Shown one piece after another: positions 15,247 to 23,902 of a DNA stretch of 30,148 bases. Position 1 is the first letter of the stretch; every line of letters starts with the position of its first letter. The translations under genes and the position numbers were made by a program. Under the pieces are notes generated by a model. The model did no database searches, was not told the DNA's origin, and saw only the letters and a program-made list of their open reading frames with translations. Source of the stretch: Bin22 sp034428635. Its GTDB lineage: Bacteria > Chloroflexota > Dehalococcoidia > Lucifugimonadales > UBA3495. The stretch is taken from positions 1 to 30,148 of the forward strand of contig DAOUHR010000028.1 of assembly GCA_034428635.1 (NCBI GenBank), read 5' to 3'.

Positions 15247-16794
15247 ATGTACATCGGCGTGGACGTGGGCGGCACCAACACCGACGCCGTCCTGATGGAC
15301 GAAAGCCGACTGGCCGCTGCCGCCAAGGTGCCCACCACGCCCGACGTTACCACCGGCATTGTCGGGGCGGTTACCGAACTGCTGCGACAACACCCCGGCG
15401 GCCAAATCGGCGCGGTGATGGTCGGCACCACTCACTTCACCAACGCCTTGCTGGAGCGGCGGGACCTGGCTCCCACCGCCGTACTGCGGTTGTGCCTGCC
15501 GGCCACCCAACTGCTGCCGCCCCTGGTGGACTGGCCGGACGAACTCCGGGCAGCCGTTGGTGGCCACACATACATGGTCGGCGGCGGCAACGAGTTCGAC
15601 GGGCGGGAAATTTCCTCCCTGGACCGGGACGGAATCCGGGAGGCCGTGAAGAATATGTGCCGCCAGGGCATCCGGGCCGTGGCCGTGTGCGGCGTCTTCT
15701 CTCCCGTTGACCCCCGCCACGAAAACGAAGCGGCGGCTCTCATCCAGGAAGAAGCCCCGGACCTGAGGGTCTGCCTTTCCCACGAAAACGGGCGCATGGG
15801 CCTGCTGGAGCGGGAGAATGCCGCCGCGCTCAACGCCTGCCTGGGCGACGTGGCCCACCGCACCGTGCAGGGCATTTCGGAAGCCCTGCTGCAACTGGGC
15901 ATCAACGCCCCGCTCTTCATGAGCCAGAACGACGGCACCCTGATGGACACCGACTTTGCCGCCCGCTTTCCGGTGCTGACCATCTCATCGGGGCCCACCA
16001 ACAGCATGCGGGGCGCCGCCTGGCTGTCGGGCATTACCGACGGCATCGTGGTGGACGTGGGCGGCACTTCCACCGACGTGGGCGCGCTGGTCAAGGGCTT
16101 TCCCAGGGAGTCGGCGGTGGCCGTCCACCTGGCCGGCGTCCGCACCAACTTCCGCATCCCAGACATGGTGTCCATAGCCCTGGGCGGAGGCACCGTCGTC
16201 ACTCCCGAACCCTGGCGAATTGGGCCGGAAAGCGTGGGTTATCGCCTTACTGAGGAAAGCTTGGTATTCGGGGGCGGTACAGTCACCACTACCGACCTGG
16301 CCGTGGCCGATGGGCGAGCCGACGTGGGCGACCGGCAGCTTGTCGCCATGCTGGGCTGCGCGCTGGTTGAACGCACCATGAACGAAGTCCAGGCCCGGGT
16401 GGAGACCGCCGTGGACCGGGTGAAGCTCAGCGGTGAAGACGTGCCGGTAGTCCTGGTAGGCGGCGGCAGCATCCTGCTGGGCGATTCCCTGGCCGGCGCT
16501 TCAGAAGTGTTGCGGCCGGAACATGCCGGCGTGGCCAACGCCATTGGGGCGGCCATTGCCCAGGTGGGCGGCCAGATGGAGCGGGTCTATTCCCTGGAAA
16601 CGGGCGGCCGCGCCGAAGCCATCGCCGACTGCTCCGCCGGGGCAGTGCAAAGGGCCGTGGCCGCCGGCGCCGATCCAGCGTCCGTTGAAGTGGTGGACGT
16701 GGAAGAAGTCCCGCTGACCTATGTTCCCAGCAATGCCACCCTGGTGCGGGTGCGCGCCGTGGGCAACCTGGCGCTCTCTTCCAGGGGGGCGTAG
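15247..16794 (+). CDS. hydantoinase/oxoprolinase family protein (HyuA-like)
   Basis: The product has 515 residues. The N-terminal Hydant_A_N region starts IGVDVGGTNTDAVLMDE, and the second phosphate motif is VVDVGGTSTDVGALVKG at about 267-283. Both are ASKHA-type ATP-binding motifs. The family hydrolyses hydantoin- or oxoproline-like rings using ATP. It is shorter than full HyuA (~680), as in the DUF917-linked branch. The ATG at 15247 is chosen because MYIGVDVGG is the conserved N-terminus; a longer open frame upstream overlaps DUF917 and is not conserved. No HyuB subunit is present, so DUF917 probably takes the partner role. The substrate is unknown. Confidence 0.93.
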   Translation: MYIGVDVGGTNTDAVLMDESRLAAAAKVPTTPDVTTGIVGAVTELLRQHPGGQIGAVMVGTTHFTNALLERRDLAPTAVLRLCLPATQLLPPLVDWPDELRAAVGGHTYMVGGGNEFDGREISSLDRDGIREAVKNMCRQGIRAVAVCGVFSPVDPRHENEAAALIQEEAPDLRVCLSHENGRMGLLERENAAALNACLGDVAHRTVQGISEALLQLGINAPLFMSQNDGTLMDTDFAARFPVLTISSGPTNSMRGAAWLSGITDGIVVDVGGTSTDVGALVKGFPRESAVAVHLAGVRTNFRIPDMVSIALGGGTVVTPEPWRIGPESVGYRLTEESLVFGGGTVTTTDLAVADGRADVGDRQLVAMLGCALVERTMNEVQARVETAVDRVKLSGEDVPVVLVGGGSILLGDSLAGASEVLRPEHAGVANAIGAAIAQVGGQMERVYSLETGGRAEAIADCSAGAVQRAVAAGADPASVEVVDVEEVPLTYVPSNATLVRVRAVGNLALSSRGA

Positions 16795-16937
16795 TTTGTC
16801 CACGAATGCCCAAGAATATTCACTAATGTATGTTGGCCCTGGCGGGCCATACAATCAGATAACGTCACGGACGCCAAATCAACCTTCCCAGCAGCGTTCA
16901 TTTCATTAGTGATCATTCGTGCCAATTCGTGGATAAA
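16795..16937. repeat. 143-bp palindrome-ended element between convergent genes
   Basis: Arms at 16795-16828 (TTTGTCCACGAATGCC start, CACTAATG end) and 16904-16936 (CATTAGTGATCATTCG start, GTGGATAAA end) are inverted copies with several mismatches. It sits exactly between the ends of the hydantoinase and the 653-residue gene, so it may double as a bidirectional terminator. The TTAGTG/ACGAAT style recalls dispersed repeats in other environmental genomes. Confidence 0.75.
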
Positions 16938-16942
16938 TCCCG

Positions 16943-18904
16943 CTAAGTGGCGGCGGTGCGCTGGTGTTGCCCGATGTAGCCAATGACCACTTTCTGCAGA
17001 TGCCGGTCCCAGTCGAAGGCGATGCGGATGGTGCGGCGCGGGTCGAAACTGTTGCCCTTGCCGATGTGTTCCCCCAGCCAGATAACCCGTCCGCCAACTC
17101 GGGTGGTGTAGGACTCCCGAAATTGGGTCATGGTGGTCTCGTGCTGACTGGTCTTGTACCACATGCCGCAGGCTTCGCGGCATGCCTCATCAATGTTCGG
17201 GATGGGGTGGTCGCCCAGGTGGGACGTGAGGTAATCGATGGCCAGCCAGCGCAAGGCGCTCCAGACCTGATCGGGCCACTTGAAGGCGCTTTCTTCCGCT
17301 TCCGATTCGGCATTAAGCTGGAACAGGAGCTGCCCCGGGTACCGTTCCTTTGCCAGTTCCACTGCCGCGGCGACGCTTTCCAGTTCAGGAACATCCTCCG
17401 GTTCCGCGGGATTGTCCCGGTAGGCCACTGCCCAGCGCAGGCTGTCCTGGTGGGTGCGGCTCTCGTATAACTGCTGCTCCAAATCCTTTACCTGCGCCAT
17501 CAGGCCCCTGTTCTGGTGCTCCAGGTCCTCGTAGTCTTCCTCCAGATCCTCGACGTAAGACCGCAGGTCCCGTATGAACTCAATCTCACACGCGGGAATA
17601 TAGTCGCAACCCTGAAATGATTCCTCGGACCTGGCAGGAGTCGTGACTGCGAGGTCGCTAAGGGCCGGCACTATCTCTGCTGCTATTTTGGCCCCGGTTT
17701 CGTCCGGGGATTCCGTCTGCGGCGCCAACGCGGTAAACAGGGTTGGGCTGGCTGCGGCCCGGGCCTGTTCGCGCGCCGGCTTTGTCTCTTGGGCTGCTCT
17801 CACCGGGTTGGTGGCGCCGCTTCTACACACAGGCTCCGTGTCGTTTTCGGAATCCTGCCCGGAGTCGGCTTCGGGGCTCTCGTAGTCAAGGAACATAAGG
17901 CCCAGGGCTTCGGCGGCCTCCATCACCTGGGGCATCAGTTCGTTGCGTTGCCTGGCCCGCTCCAGTTCCTCGGCCGCCGCCGCCGCCCGCTCGTGCAGGG
18001 GGGCGTAGCGGGTCAGCATTTCTTCCAGTTGCCCGGCCTGGTCCCGAACCTGCTGGTAGGAGAAATTGGCGTCAATGTTGTCGACCGACCAGGCGGCGAT
18101 ATCGCACTGGAAGAACAGCAGCAATTCAGCGCGTTCCCGCTGAATTTCCGCCAGGTAGTCCGCCACTGATGCGGCTATGTTCCGCTCCTTATCCTTGTCT
18201 TCCATGAGGCTGGACAGGGAGGAAACAAAGCCGGGTATGGCCTGATCCCATTCCGGGGCAGTGGGGGACAGGTCTGCCAGCGCAACCAGCAAATCGTCCA
18301 GCAGCCGTCCCACGTCCTCCACCTCCGCACCCTGGGGAGGGCCGTCCATGTCGCTCAACACTACCTTGCCAGCCAGGAGTTGTACCATCAGGGCAACCTC
18401 ATCCTTGTCGCTGTCGGGGAGATTCTCTACACAGGCCTCCAGGGCCCCCGCCACCGGGGAACGCCGAAAGGCTAATTCCAGGGTCCCCGGCAGAGAGTAC
18501 GTCTCCCCGGTAAGGATGCCCTGCTGCTCCAGTTGCTCGCGAACCGCCTGCCTCAGGTCGGGCATGGACTCGCACCAGGCGCGCAGGGTTGGCGCCGCCA
18601 GGTCCTGGGACAGCTTCACCCGTTCGCAAATCGTTTTTAAGATCCGGTGCAGTGGAGCCGTGCTGGCGCTGCGGAATCCCTGGGCGCGGACGTGCCGGTC
18701 CAGGGCCCGGTCCAGGTCAGCCCTGACGGAGGCGGGCAACCTCCCCCGGGATTCAAGCGACCGACTCACAACCGATTCCAGGAAGGCGTCATTCATTGCT
18801 CCGAAGAGCACGACTAAAGGAGGTTTAGAGTCGGTAGATACGGTGAGTATATCGGCTGTTTCCGGCATCATGAGTACCTGCTCGTCAGTTGGAATGCTGG
18901 TCAC
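16943..18904 (-). CDS. large coiled-coil protein of unknown function with distinctive C-terminal domain
   Basis: The product has 653 residues and I do not recognise the family. Residues 1-270 are mostly helical. Coiled coils are at about 285-335 and 440-490, separated by a low-complexity Ala/Pro/Ser/Glu linker (340-430). From 515 comes a compact module: QLLFQLNAESEAEESAFKWP, then WSALRWLAIDYL, and a C-terminal alpha/beta part with H613-x-G-K-G, DPRRTIRIAFDWD (621-633) and VVIGYIGQHQ (639-648). From memory that tail resembles ends of other long coiled-coil proteins and loosely a RelE-like fold, but this is an impression only. No signal peptide or membrane segment is seen. The start is GTG at 18904 with no ribosome site, but TAGAAT lies 5 nt upstream, so it may be leaderless; ATG at 18871 is an alternative. 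Confidence 0.7.
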   Translation of the reverse strand: MTSIPTDEQVLMMPETADILTVSTDSKPPLVVLFGAMNDAFLESVVSRSLESRGRLPASVRADLDRALDRHVRAQGFRSASTAPLHRILKTICERVKLSQDLAAPTLRAWCESMPDLRQAVREQLEQQGILTGETYSLPGTLELAFRRSPVAGALEACVENLPDSDKDEVALMVQLLAGKVVLSDMDGPPQGAEVEDVGRLLDDLLVALADLSPTAPEWDQAIPGFVSSLSSLMEDKDKERNIAASVADYLAEIQRERAELLLFFQCDIAAWSVDNIDANFSYQQVRDQAGQLEEMLTRYAPLHERAAAAAEELERARQRNELMPQVMEAAEALGLMFLDYESPEADSGQDSENDTEPVCRSGATNPVRAAQETKPAREQARAAASPTLFTALAPQTESPDETGAKIAAEIVPALSDLAVTTPARSEESFQGCDYIPACEIEFIRDLRSYVEDLEEDYEDLEHQNRGLMAQVKDLEQQLYESRTHQDSLRWAVAYRDNPAEPEDVPELESVAAAVELAKERYPGQLLFQLNAESEAEESAFKWPDQVWSALRWLAIDYLTSHLGDHPIPNIDEACREACGMWYKTSQHETTMTQFRESYTTRVGGRVIWLGEHIGKGNSFDPRRTIRIAFDWDRHLQKVVIGYIGQHQRTAAT

Positions 18905-19079
18905 AATCTATTCTAAACACACTTCTGTTTCGATAGTATTTCCATGTGGACTGCCGAGGCGGCAGCGCTTTCATCCAGGTGGACCGCGTCAAACTGGCAA
19001 GGGTTAAACCCAGCCCAGCCGGTGGATCTGTAGCCGGAAGCTTGCGCTCAAGATGATACGCAACCCGCCGGCCACTACT
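18905..19079. other. 175-nt region upstream of the orphan gene
   Basis: On the minus strand TAGAAT at 18910-18915 is a 5-of-6 match to the -10 box and ends 5 nt before the GTG start, compatible with a leaderless mRNA. No good -35 is seen. The rest up to the ammonium transporter stop has no recognised feature. Confidence 0.35.
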
Positions 19080-20471
19080 CTAGTCATCCTCCATATCAGG
19101 CATTAGCATAAACTCCGGGTAGGACTCCATCCGCAGTTCCCCCGCGTCCTGCCCCAGGCGTTCCACGTCGTAGGAGACCCGGGTCTTGATGGTCAGTTCC
19201 ATCAGTTGCCAAAGGCCCCAGGAAACGGTGAACACCAGCGCCCCTATCGAGAGGATGCCCAGCGCCTGGATGTGGATGGGCGCGCCGCCGGTAATGCTCA
19301 CGGCCAGGGTGCCCCAGATGCCGGCGAACAGGTGGGCCGGCACCGCCCCCACCACGTCGTCCAGCCTTAGCTTTTCCAGCAGCTTCAGGCCCAGCACCAC
19401 GATCAGGCCGCCAACGGCCCCGATGATAACCGTCCAGTAGTGCTCGGTAATGTCGGGGCGGGCGGTAATGGACACCAGGCCGGCAATGGCGCCGTTCAGG
19501 ATGGCGAACAGGTCGATGCGGCCCAGCAGGGGCCGCGATACCGCCAGGGCCACTATTACGCCGGCGGCGGCCGCCAGGTTGGTATTGACGATGACGATGC
19601 TCATGGCCACGGCGTCCTTGACGCTGGCCAGGCCCAGTTGCGACCCGCCGTTGAACCCGATCCACCCAAACCAGAGGATGAATACGCCCAGGGTAACCAG
19701 CAGTATATTGGAGGGAGGGGTAGACCGAACGGTGCCGTCGGCGCGGAACTTGCCCAGCCGGGGACCCACTACCAGTATGCCCGCCAGGGCCGCCCACCCG
19801 CCCGTACTGTGGACAATGGTGGAGCCGGCAAAGTCGGAGAAGCCCAGTTGGCTCAACCACCCGCCGCCCCAGGTCCAGGCCCCCACGACAGGGTAGATTA
19901 TGGCGGTCAACACCAGGACGAACAGGAAGAAGGACCACATTTTCACCCGTTCGGCCAGCGCACCGGAAACGATGGAGGCCGCCGTGGCCACGAAGACCAT
20001 CTGGAAGAACCAGTCGGACATTGCGGAGTATCCTGGGCCATTGGCCAGCACATTCGCGGCCGCTCCGTCGTCCCCACCCATCAATGCCAACTCATCACCG
20101 GAAGGCCCGTACATGAACCCGGGTATGCCGATGACCTGCATCACGTCGTTGTACATCAGGTTGTAGCCGATGAAGAAGTAGGCCAGGGCGGCGATGGAGT
20201 ACAGGCCAATGTTCTTGAGGCAGATCATGGCGGCGTTCTTGGTTCGCACCGATCCCGATTCCAGCATGGTGAAACCGGCGCACATCCACATCACCAGCGC
20301 GCCCCAGATCAGGAAGGCAAAGGTGTTGAACACGAAAGCCGACTCTTCGTCCACCCCGGCGGCGTAAGCTACCGCCGGCCTGGCCAAAAGCAGGACAACG
20401 GTGGCGATGCCGGTGCCGGCGGCAATGATGGCGAAGCGCGGGCCGGGAAGCGAGTTGATCAATCTGAACAT
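19080..20471 (-). CDS. amt: ammonium transporter (Amt family)
   Basis: The product has 463 residues. A hydrophobic N-terminal segment ending ARPAVAYA looks like a cleavable signal, followed by the eleven-helix Amt core. Signature stretches include FLIWGALVMWMCAGFTMLES, DFAGSTIVHSTGGWAAL and WFGWIGFNGGSQ. The two pore histidines are in VHSTGG and PAHLFAGIWG. It conducts NH4+/NH3 across the inner membrane. ATG at 20471 is chosen because GGGAGA lies 6 nt upstream; a start at 20525 would add 18 non-conserved residues. No glnK/PII gene is adjacent, which is unusual for amt, so regulation may come from elsewhere. It is divergent from threonine synthase. Confidence 0.95.
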   Translation of the reverse strand: MFRLINSLPGPRFAIIAAGTGIATVVLLLARPAVAYAAGVDEESAFVFNTFAFLIWGALVMWMCAGFTMLESGSVRTKNAAMICLKNIGLYSIAALAYFFIGYNLMYNDVMQVIGIPGFMYGPSGDELALMGGDDGAAANVLANGPGYSAMSDWFFQMVFVATAASIVSGALAERVKMWSFFLFVLVLTAIIYPVVGAWTWGGGWLSQLGFSDFAGSTIVHSTGGWAALAGILVVGPRLGKFRADGTVRSTPPSNILLVTLGVFILWFGWIGFNGGSQLGLASVKDAVAMSIVIVNTNLAAAAGVIVALAVSRPLLGRIDLFAILNGAIAGLVSITARPDITEHYWTVIIGAVGGLIVVLGLKLLEKLRLDDVVGAVPAHLFAGIWGTLAVSITGGAPIHIQALGILSIGALVFTVSWGLWQLMELTIKTRVSYDVERLGQDAGELRMESYPEFMLMPDMEDD

Positions 20472-20831
20472 GGTTCTCTCCCTTACGGGCGTCGCGTAGG
20501 ACGAGGCCATTTCGAATTGACGCAAAAGACCGGAGGAGGAACGGAAACTGAATTAAGGTCTCGGCATTGCCGGCAGGAACAATGACCCGCAAAAGATTTG
20601 GAGAGTATTGAGGCTCTGAAGGGGGTATGCGGGCGCCATGCCTTCATGACAACGCGGCCTTCTCGTAGTACTCCAACGCCAGTCGCTTGCGGAGACGCTT
20701 TGATTATATTGCCTGCCGATACACTTAACCATAACCGGAGCGTCGGCCCAGCAAATCCGGGGCCTTATAAAAGCCAAGGCAAGAGTGTTAAGATAGGGCA
20801 TTAGTCTGGAGCAAGAGAGGTTTACCGGCCC
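20472..20831. other. 360-nt divergent intergenic region
   Basis: It separates amt (minus) from threonine synthase (plus). A weak -10 (TAAGAT, 20789-20794) lies before threonine synthase, without a good -35. GAGAGG about 11 nt upstream of the ATG is the likely ribosome site. No riboswitch-like or leader-peptide structure was recognised, and no gene is convincing. Confidence 0.45.
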
Positions 20832-22013
20832 ATGTTCAGCTACATCGACCACCTGGAGTGTACCCAATGCGGCAAAACGTATCCCCACGACCAGGTCAGC
20901 AAAATCAGCGAGTGCTGCGGCAAGGTGCTGTTCGCCCGCTACGACCTGCCCCGCCTGGGCCGTGAAGTGAGCAGGGACGTTTTCGCCAGCCGAGACTCCA
21001 ACATGTGGCGGTTCTCCGAGTTGATGCCGGTTACCCAGCATGACAACGTCGTAACCCTAGGAGAGGGCGGCACTCCCCTGATGCAGGCCATCAATCTGCA
21101 AAGAAAGCTGGGCCTGAAGAGCCTGTACATCAAGGAAGAGGGCCTGAACCCCACCGGAACCTTCAAGGCGCGGGGTATCTCCGCCGCCGTGTCCAAGGCT
21201 GTGGAACTGGGCATCACCGGCTTTACCATGCCATCGGCGGGCAACGCCGCCGGCGCCGCCGCGGCCTACGGGGCCCGGGCTGCTCGCCCAACCAAGGTCT
21301 TCATGCCCCAGGACGCGCCCCCGGCCAACAAGAAGGAGTCGGTGATGGCCGGATCCGAGCTTAACCTGGTTGACGGTCTGATCAGCGACGCGGGTCGCAT
21401 CGCCGTGGCCGTGGCCGAGGAGCAGGACCTGTTTGACCTTTCCACCCTGAAGGAACCCTACCGCGCCGAGGGCAAGAAGACTATGGGCCTGGAAATAGCC
21501 ATGCAACTGGGCTGGAAGATGCCCGACGCCATCATTTACCCCACCGGCGGCGGCACCGGCATCATCGGCACGTACAAGGGCTTTCAGGAACTGCTGGAAC
21601 TGGGCTGGATTGAGGGGACGCCCCCCAAGTTCATCGCAGTGCAGCCCACCGGTTGCCAGCCCATCGTCAAGGCCTTCAACGAAGGCGCCGATACGGCCCA
21701 GATGTGGGAGAACGCCGCCACCCTGGCCGACGGCCTGCGCGTCCCCGGCCCCTTCGCCGACTACCTGATCCTGAAGGCCATTCGGGAAACGGGCGGCACT
21801 GCCCTGGCCATCGAGGACGACGACATGGTGGCCGCCATGTACGAAATCGCCACCGAGGAGGGCATCATCGCCTGCCCCGAGGGCGCGGCTACCCTGGTGG
21901 GCCTGAAGAAACTGTTGGAACAGGGCTTCCTGGGCGCTGACGAGACCATCGTCCTGCTCAACACCGGGTCCGGCTACAAGTACCTGGACTTGATAAGGGA
22001 TAGCAACGGGTAG
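20832..22013 (+). CDS. thrC: threonine synthase
   Basis: The product has 393 residues. It starts with a zinc-ribbon-like Cys cluster (C10, C13, C28, C29) common in this short threonine synthase branch. The PLP lysine is K112 in NPTGTFKARG, and the phosphate-binding loop is PTGGGTGIIG. GEGGTPL and PSAGNAAGAAAAYGARA are further family motifs. It converts O-phosphohomoserine to threonine, the last step of the pathway, in the cytoplasm. No thrA or thrB is adjacent. A homologous diaminopropionate-lyase or cysteate-synthase-like activity is less likely given the overall motif set. Confidence 0.92.
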   Translation: MFSYIDHLECTQCGKTYPHDQVSKISECCGKVLFARYDLPRLGREVSRDVFASRDSNMWRFSELMPVTQHDNVVTLGEGGTPLMQAINLQRKLGLKSLYIKEEGLNPTGTFKARGISAAVSKAVELGITGFTMPSAGNAAGAAAAYGARAARPTKVFMPQDAPPANKKESVMAGSELNLVDGLISDAGRIAVAVAEEQDLFDLSTLKEPYRAEGKKTMGLEIAMQLGWKMPDAIIYPTGGGTGIIGTYKGFQELLELGWIEGTPPKFIAVQPTGCQPIVKAFNEGADTAQMWENAATLADGLRVPGPFADYLILKAIRETGGTALAIEDDDMVAAMYEIATEEGIIACPEGAATLVGLKKLLEQGFLGADETIVLLNTGSGYKYLDLIRDSNG

Positions 22014-22029
22014 GCAGATAGCCTACCCG
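22007..22029 (+). terminator. 9-bp stem-loop over the thrC stop codon
   Basis: CGGGTAGGC (22007-22015), loop AGATA, GCCTACCCG (22021-22029) is a perfect stem that includes the TAG stop. No T-run follows, so rho-independent termination is unproven. Confidence 0.5.
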
Positions 22030-22148
22030 GTGGTAGGACCGAGCCGTTCGGCCGATTGTAAACCGGTATTATGAAGGCAATGGGGTTATAAGGGGTCTCC
22101 CTCCGGCCCCGTACCCTGAGTGAACCGGCAAGAATCCAGAGGTCACCG

Positions 22149-22907
22149 ATGACCACCAAACCTGTCCATAAATACACAATCGTCACCGAGATTGACTACA
22201 GCGCCCTGGAGTTCAATCCCGACGCGCCGGAGCCGCTTCCCGACGGAATGTTTCAATTTCCCATATTCGAAGAAATCTATCCCGTCCTGGGCTCATATCT
22301 GGATACCCTGGGCGACCCGCAGACGATCTTCCGCAGCAGCAACACCTTTATTTGCTATGACCCTGACAACCTGAACGCGCGGGTCGGTCCCGACTACTAC
22401 GTGGCCTTCAACGTTGAGGCCCAGGCGATAATGAGACGGTTGCTTTACCTGCCTTGGGAGGCTGGCAAGCCGCCGGACTTCGTGCTGGAGGTAGGGTCGG
22501 AGAGCACGGGCGCACAGGACACGGGGAATAAACGGAACATATACGCCAGTATAGGAATAGGGGAGTATTGGCGGTTCGACAGCACCGGCGGGGAAATATA
22601 TGGAGAGCCGCTGGTGGGGGAGCAACTGGTAGCTGGTGAATACCGGCGCATAGGGATGGCCACGGAGCCGGACGGGGTCTTGAAGGGGTATAGTTCAGCT
22701 TTGAGGTTGTGGCTCTGCTGGCAGGATGGGATGTTGAAGTTCTACGACGAGCGGACCGGTGAATACCTGAAAAACATGTCGGAGGAACAAGCTGCCCGGC
22801 AGGAATTTGAAGCCTATCTGGCCAGTGAGCGGGCCGCCCGGCAACAAGCTGAAACCAGGATTCGCCAACTGGAAGAGGAATTGCGCCGTCAGCGGGGTAA
22901 CTCTTGA
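22149..22907 (+). CDS. Uma2 family endonuclease (DUF820)
   Basis: The product has 252 residues. The PD-(D/E)xK nuclease fold is visible as PDYYVAF (D82), FVLEVGSEST (E114) and K128 in GNKRNIYASIGIGEYW, which is the Uma2 hallmark. The C-terminal ~50 residues (200-252) form a charged coiled coil (SEEQAARQEFEAYLASERAA). Uma2 genes are abundant in Cyanobacteria and Chloroflexota; their biological role is not established, and links to mobile elements have been suggested. GAGGTCACCG precedes the ATG. It is probably independent of thrC. Confidence 0.9.
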   Translation: MTTKPVHKYTIVTEIDYSALEFNPDAPEPLPDGMFQFPIFEEIYPVLGSYLDTLGDPQTIFRSSNTFICYDPDNLNARVGPDYYVAFNVEAQAIMRRLLYLPWEAGKPPDFVLEVGSESTGAQDTGNKRNIYASIGIGEYWRFDSTGGEIYGEPLVGEQLVAGEYRRIGMATEPDGVLKGYSSALRLWLCWQDGMLKFYDERTGEYLKNMSEEQAARQEFEAYLASERAARQQAETRIRQLEEELRRQRGNS

Positions 22908-22952
22908 AGCTCGTTCAGGGTGGAAGTGGGAGGAATTAAGGGAGGCATGGTC

Positions 22953-23852
22953 ATGGAAATAATCCTTTGCTCCCCTCGGGGCTTTTGCGCCGGGGTGGTG
23001 CGGGCGATCCAGGTTGTAGAGGAATGCCTGGAGCGGTTCGGCCCGCCGGTCTACGTCAAGCACCAGATCGTTCACAATCCCTACGTGGTGGGTGAACTTG
23101 AGGCAAAGGGTGCGATTACCGTGGAAACGGTGGATGAAATCCCCGAAGGAGCCAGGGTTGTCTTCTCCGCCCACGGCTCACCCCCGGAAGACTTTGTACA
23201 GGCCCGCGAGCGCAATCTCCAGGTGATCGACGCTGTCTGCCCCCTGGTAACCCGCGTCCACAACGAGGCAAAGAAGTACAACCGCGAGGGCCGCAAGATT
23301 ATTTTGGTGGGCCACGAAGGCCACCAGGAGGTCAAGGGCACCATGGGCCAGGCGCCTATGGAACTGGTAGACGAAACATCCGAGAACGCCATCCCTGTCT
23401 GGGATGCTGATACTCCCATCGCGGTGCTCACCCAGACCACGCTCTCCACTGGTGACACGGCAGCGGCCATCGACCACATCCGGGAGCGCTTTCCCCAGGC
23501 CGAGATCCGCAACGACATCTGTTACGCCACCACCAACCGCCAGGCGGCCGTCAGCAGGATGGCAACCATGGTGGACCTGGCCCTGGTAATCGGGGCCCAG
23601 AACAGCTCCAACTGCAACCGCTTGCTGGAACTGGCCCGGTCTCTGGGCATCCCCGCATACCTGATAAATGGGCCCGAAGAAGTGAATCCGGAATGGCTGG
23701 AGGGCGTTGCCAGGGTTGGCATAGCTTCCGGCGCATCCACCCCCGAAGTGCTCGTGGACGCGGTGATCACAGCCCTTAACCCCCAGAAGGTTACTCCCCT
23801 GGAGGTGGTTGAGGAAGACATCAGCTTCACGATGCCCCGGGAGTTGCGGTAG
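22953..23852 (+). CDS. ispH: 4-hydroxy-3-methylbut-2-enyl diphosphate reductase
   Basis: The product has 299 residues. The three [4Fe-4S] cysteines are C12 (SPRGFCAGV), C96 (DAVCPLVT) and C190 (NDICYATTNRQ). Substrate residues H41, H74, H124 and E126 (GHEGHQEVKG) are all present. It makes IPP and DMAPP from HMBPP in the last step of the MEP isoprenoid pathway, in the cytoplasm. ATG at 22953 follows AAGGGAGG by 7 nt and gives the standard N-terminus; ATG at 22947 and GTG at 22920 are in frame but less likely. A flippase-like membrane protein follows 50 nt later. Confidence 0.96.
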   Translation: MEIILCSPRGFCAGVVRAIQVVEECLERFGPPVYVKHQIVHNPYVVGELEAKGAITVETVDEIPEGARVVFSAHGSPPEDFVQARERNLQVIDAVCPLVTRVHNEAKKYNREGRKIILVGHEGHQEVKGTMGQAPMELVDETSENAIPVWDADTPIAVLTQTTLSTGDTAAAIDHIRERFPQAEIRNDICYATTNRQAAVSRMATMVDLALVIGAQNSSNCNRLLELARSLGIPAYLINGPEEVNPEWLEGVARVGIASGASTPEVLVDAVITALNPQKVTPLEVVEEDISFTMPRELR

Positions 23853-23902
23853 GGCCGTACCCGCCCGAACCCGAAGAGCTATGAATCCCGTGCTGTTCCT
23901 AC

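Noticed and set aside
13923..15431. 502-codon open frame on the minus strand
   Set aside because: It is antisense to the DUF917/hydantoinase pair, whose motifs are unmistakable. Its sequence is a low-complexity G/H/D/V-rich shadow typical of high-GC codon bias.
19440..20585. 381-codon open frame on the plus strand
   Set aside because: It is the antisense shadow of the ammonium transporter; composition is rich in G, H, Q and D with no motif.
20472..20831. Search for a riboswitch or thr leader before threonine synthase
   Set aside because: No run of threonine codons, no attenuator stem pair and no known riboswitch core was seen.
23870..23895. Short similarity AGCTATGAATCCC between this gap and 25383-25395
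   Set aside because: Only about 13 identical bases after two stop codons; too short to call a repeat without a genome-wide count.
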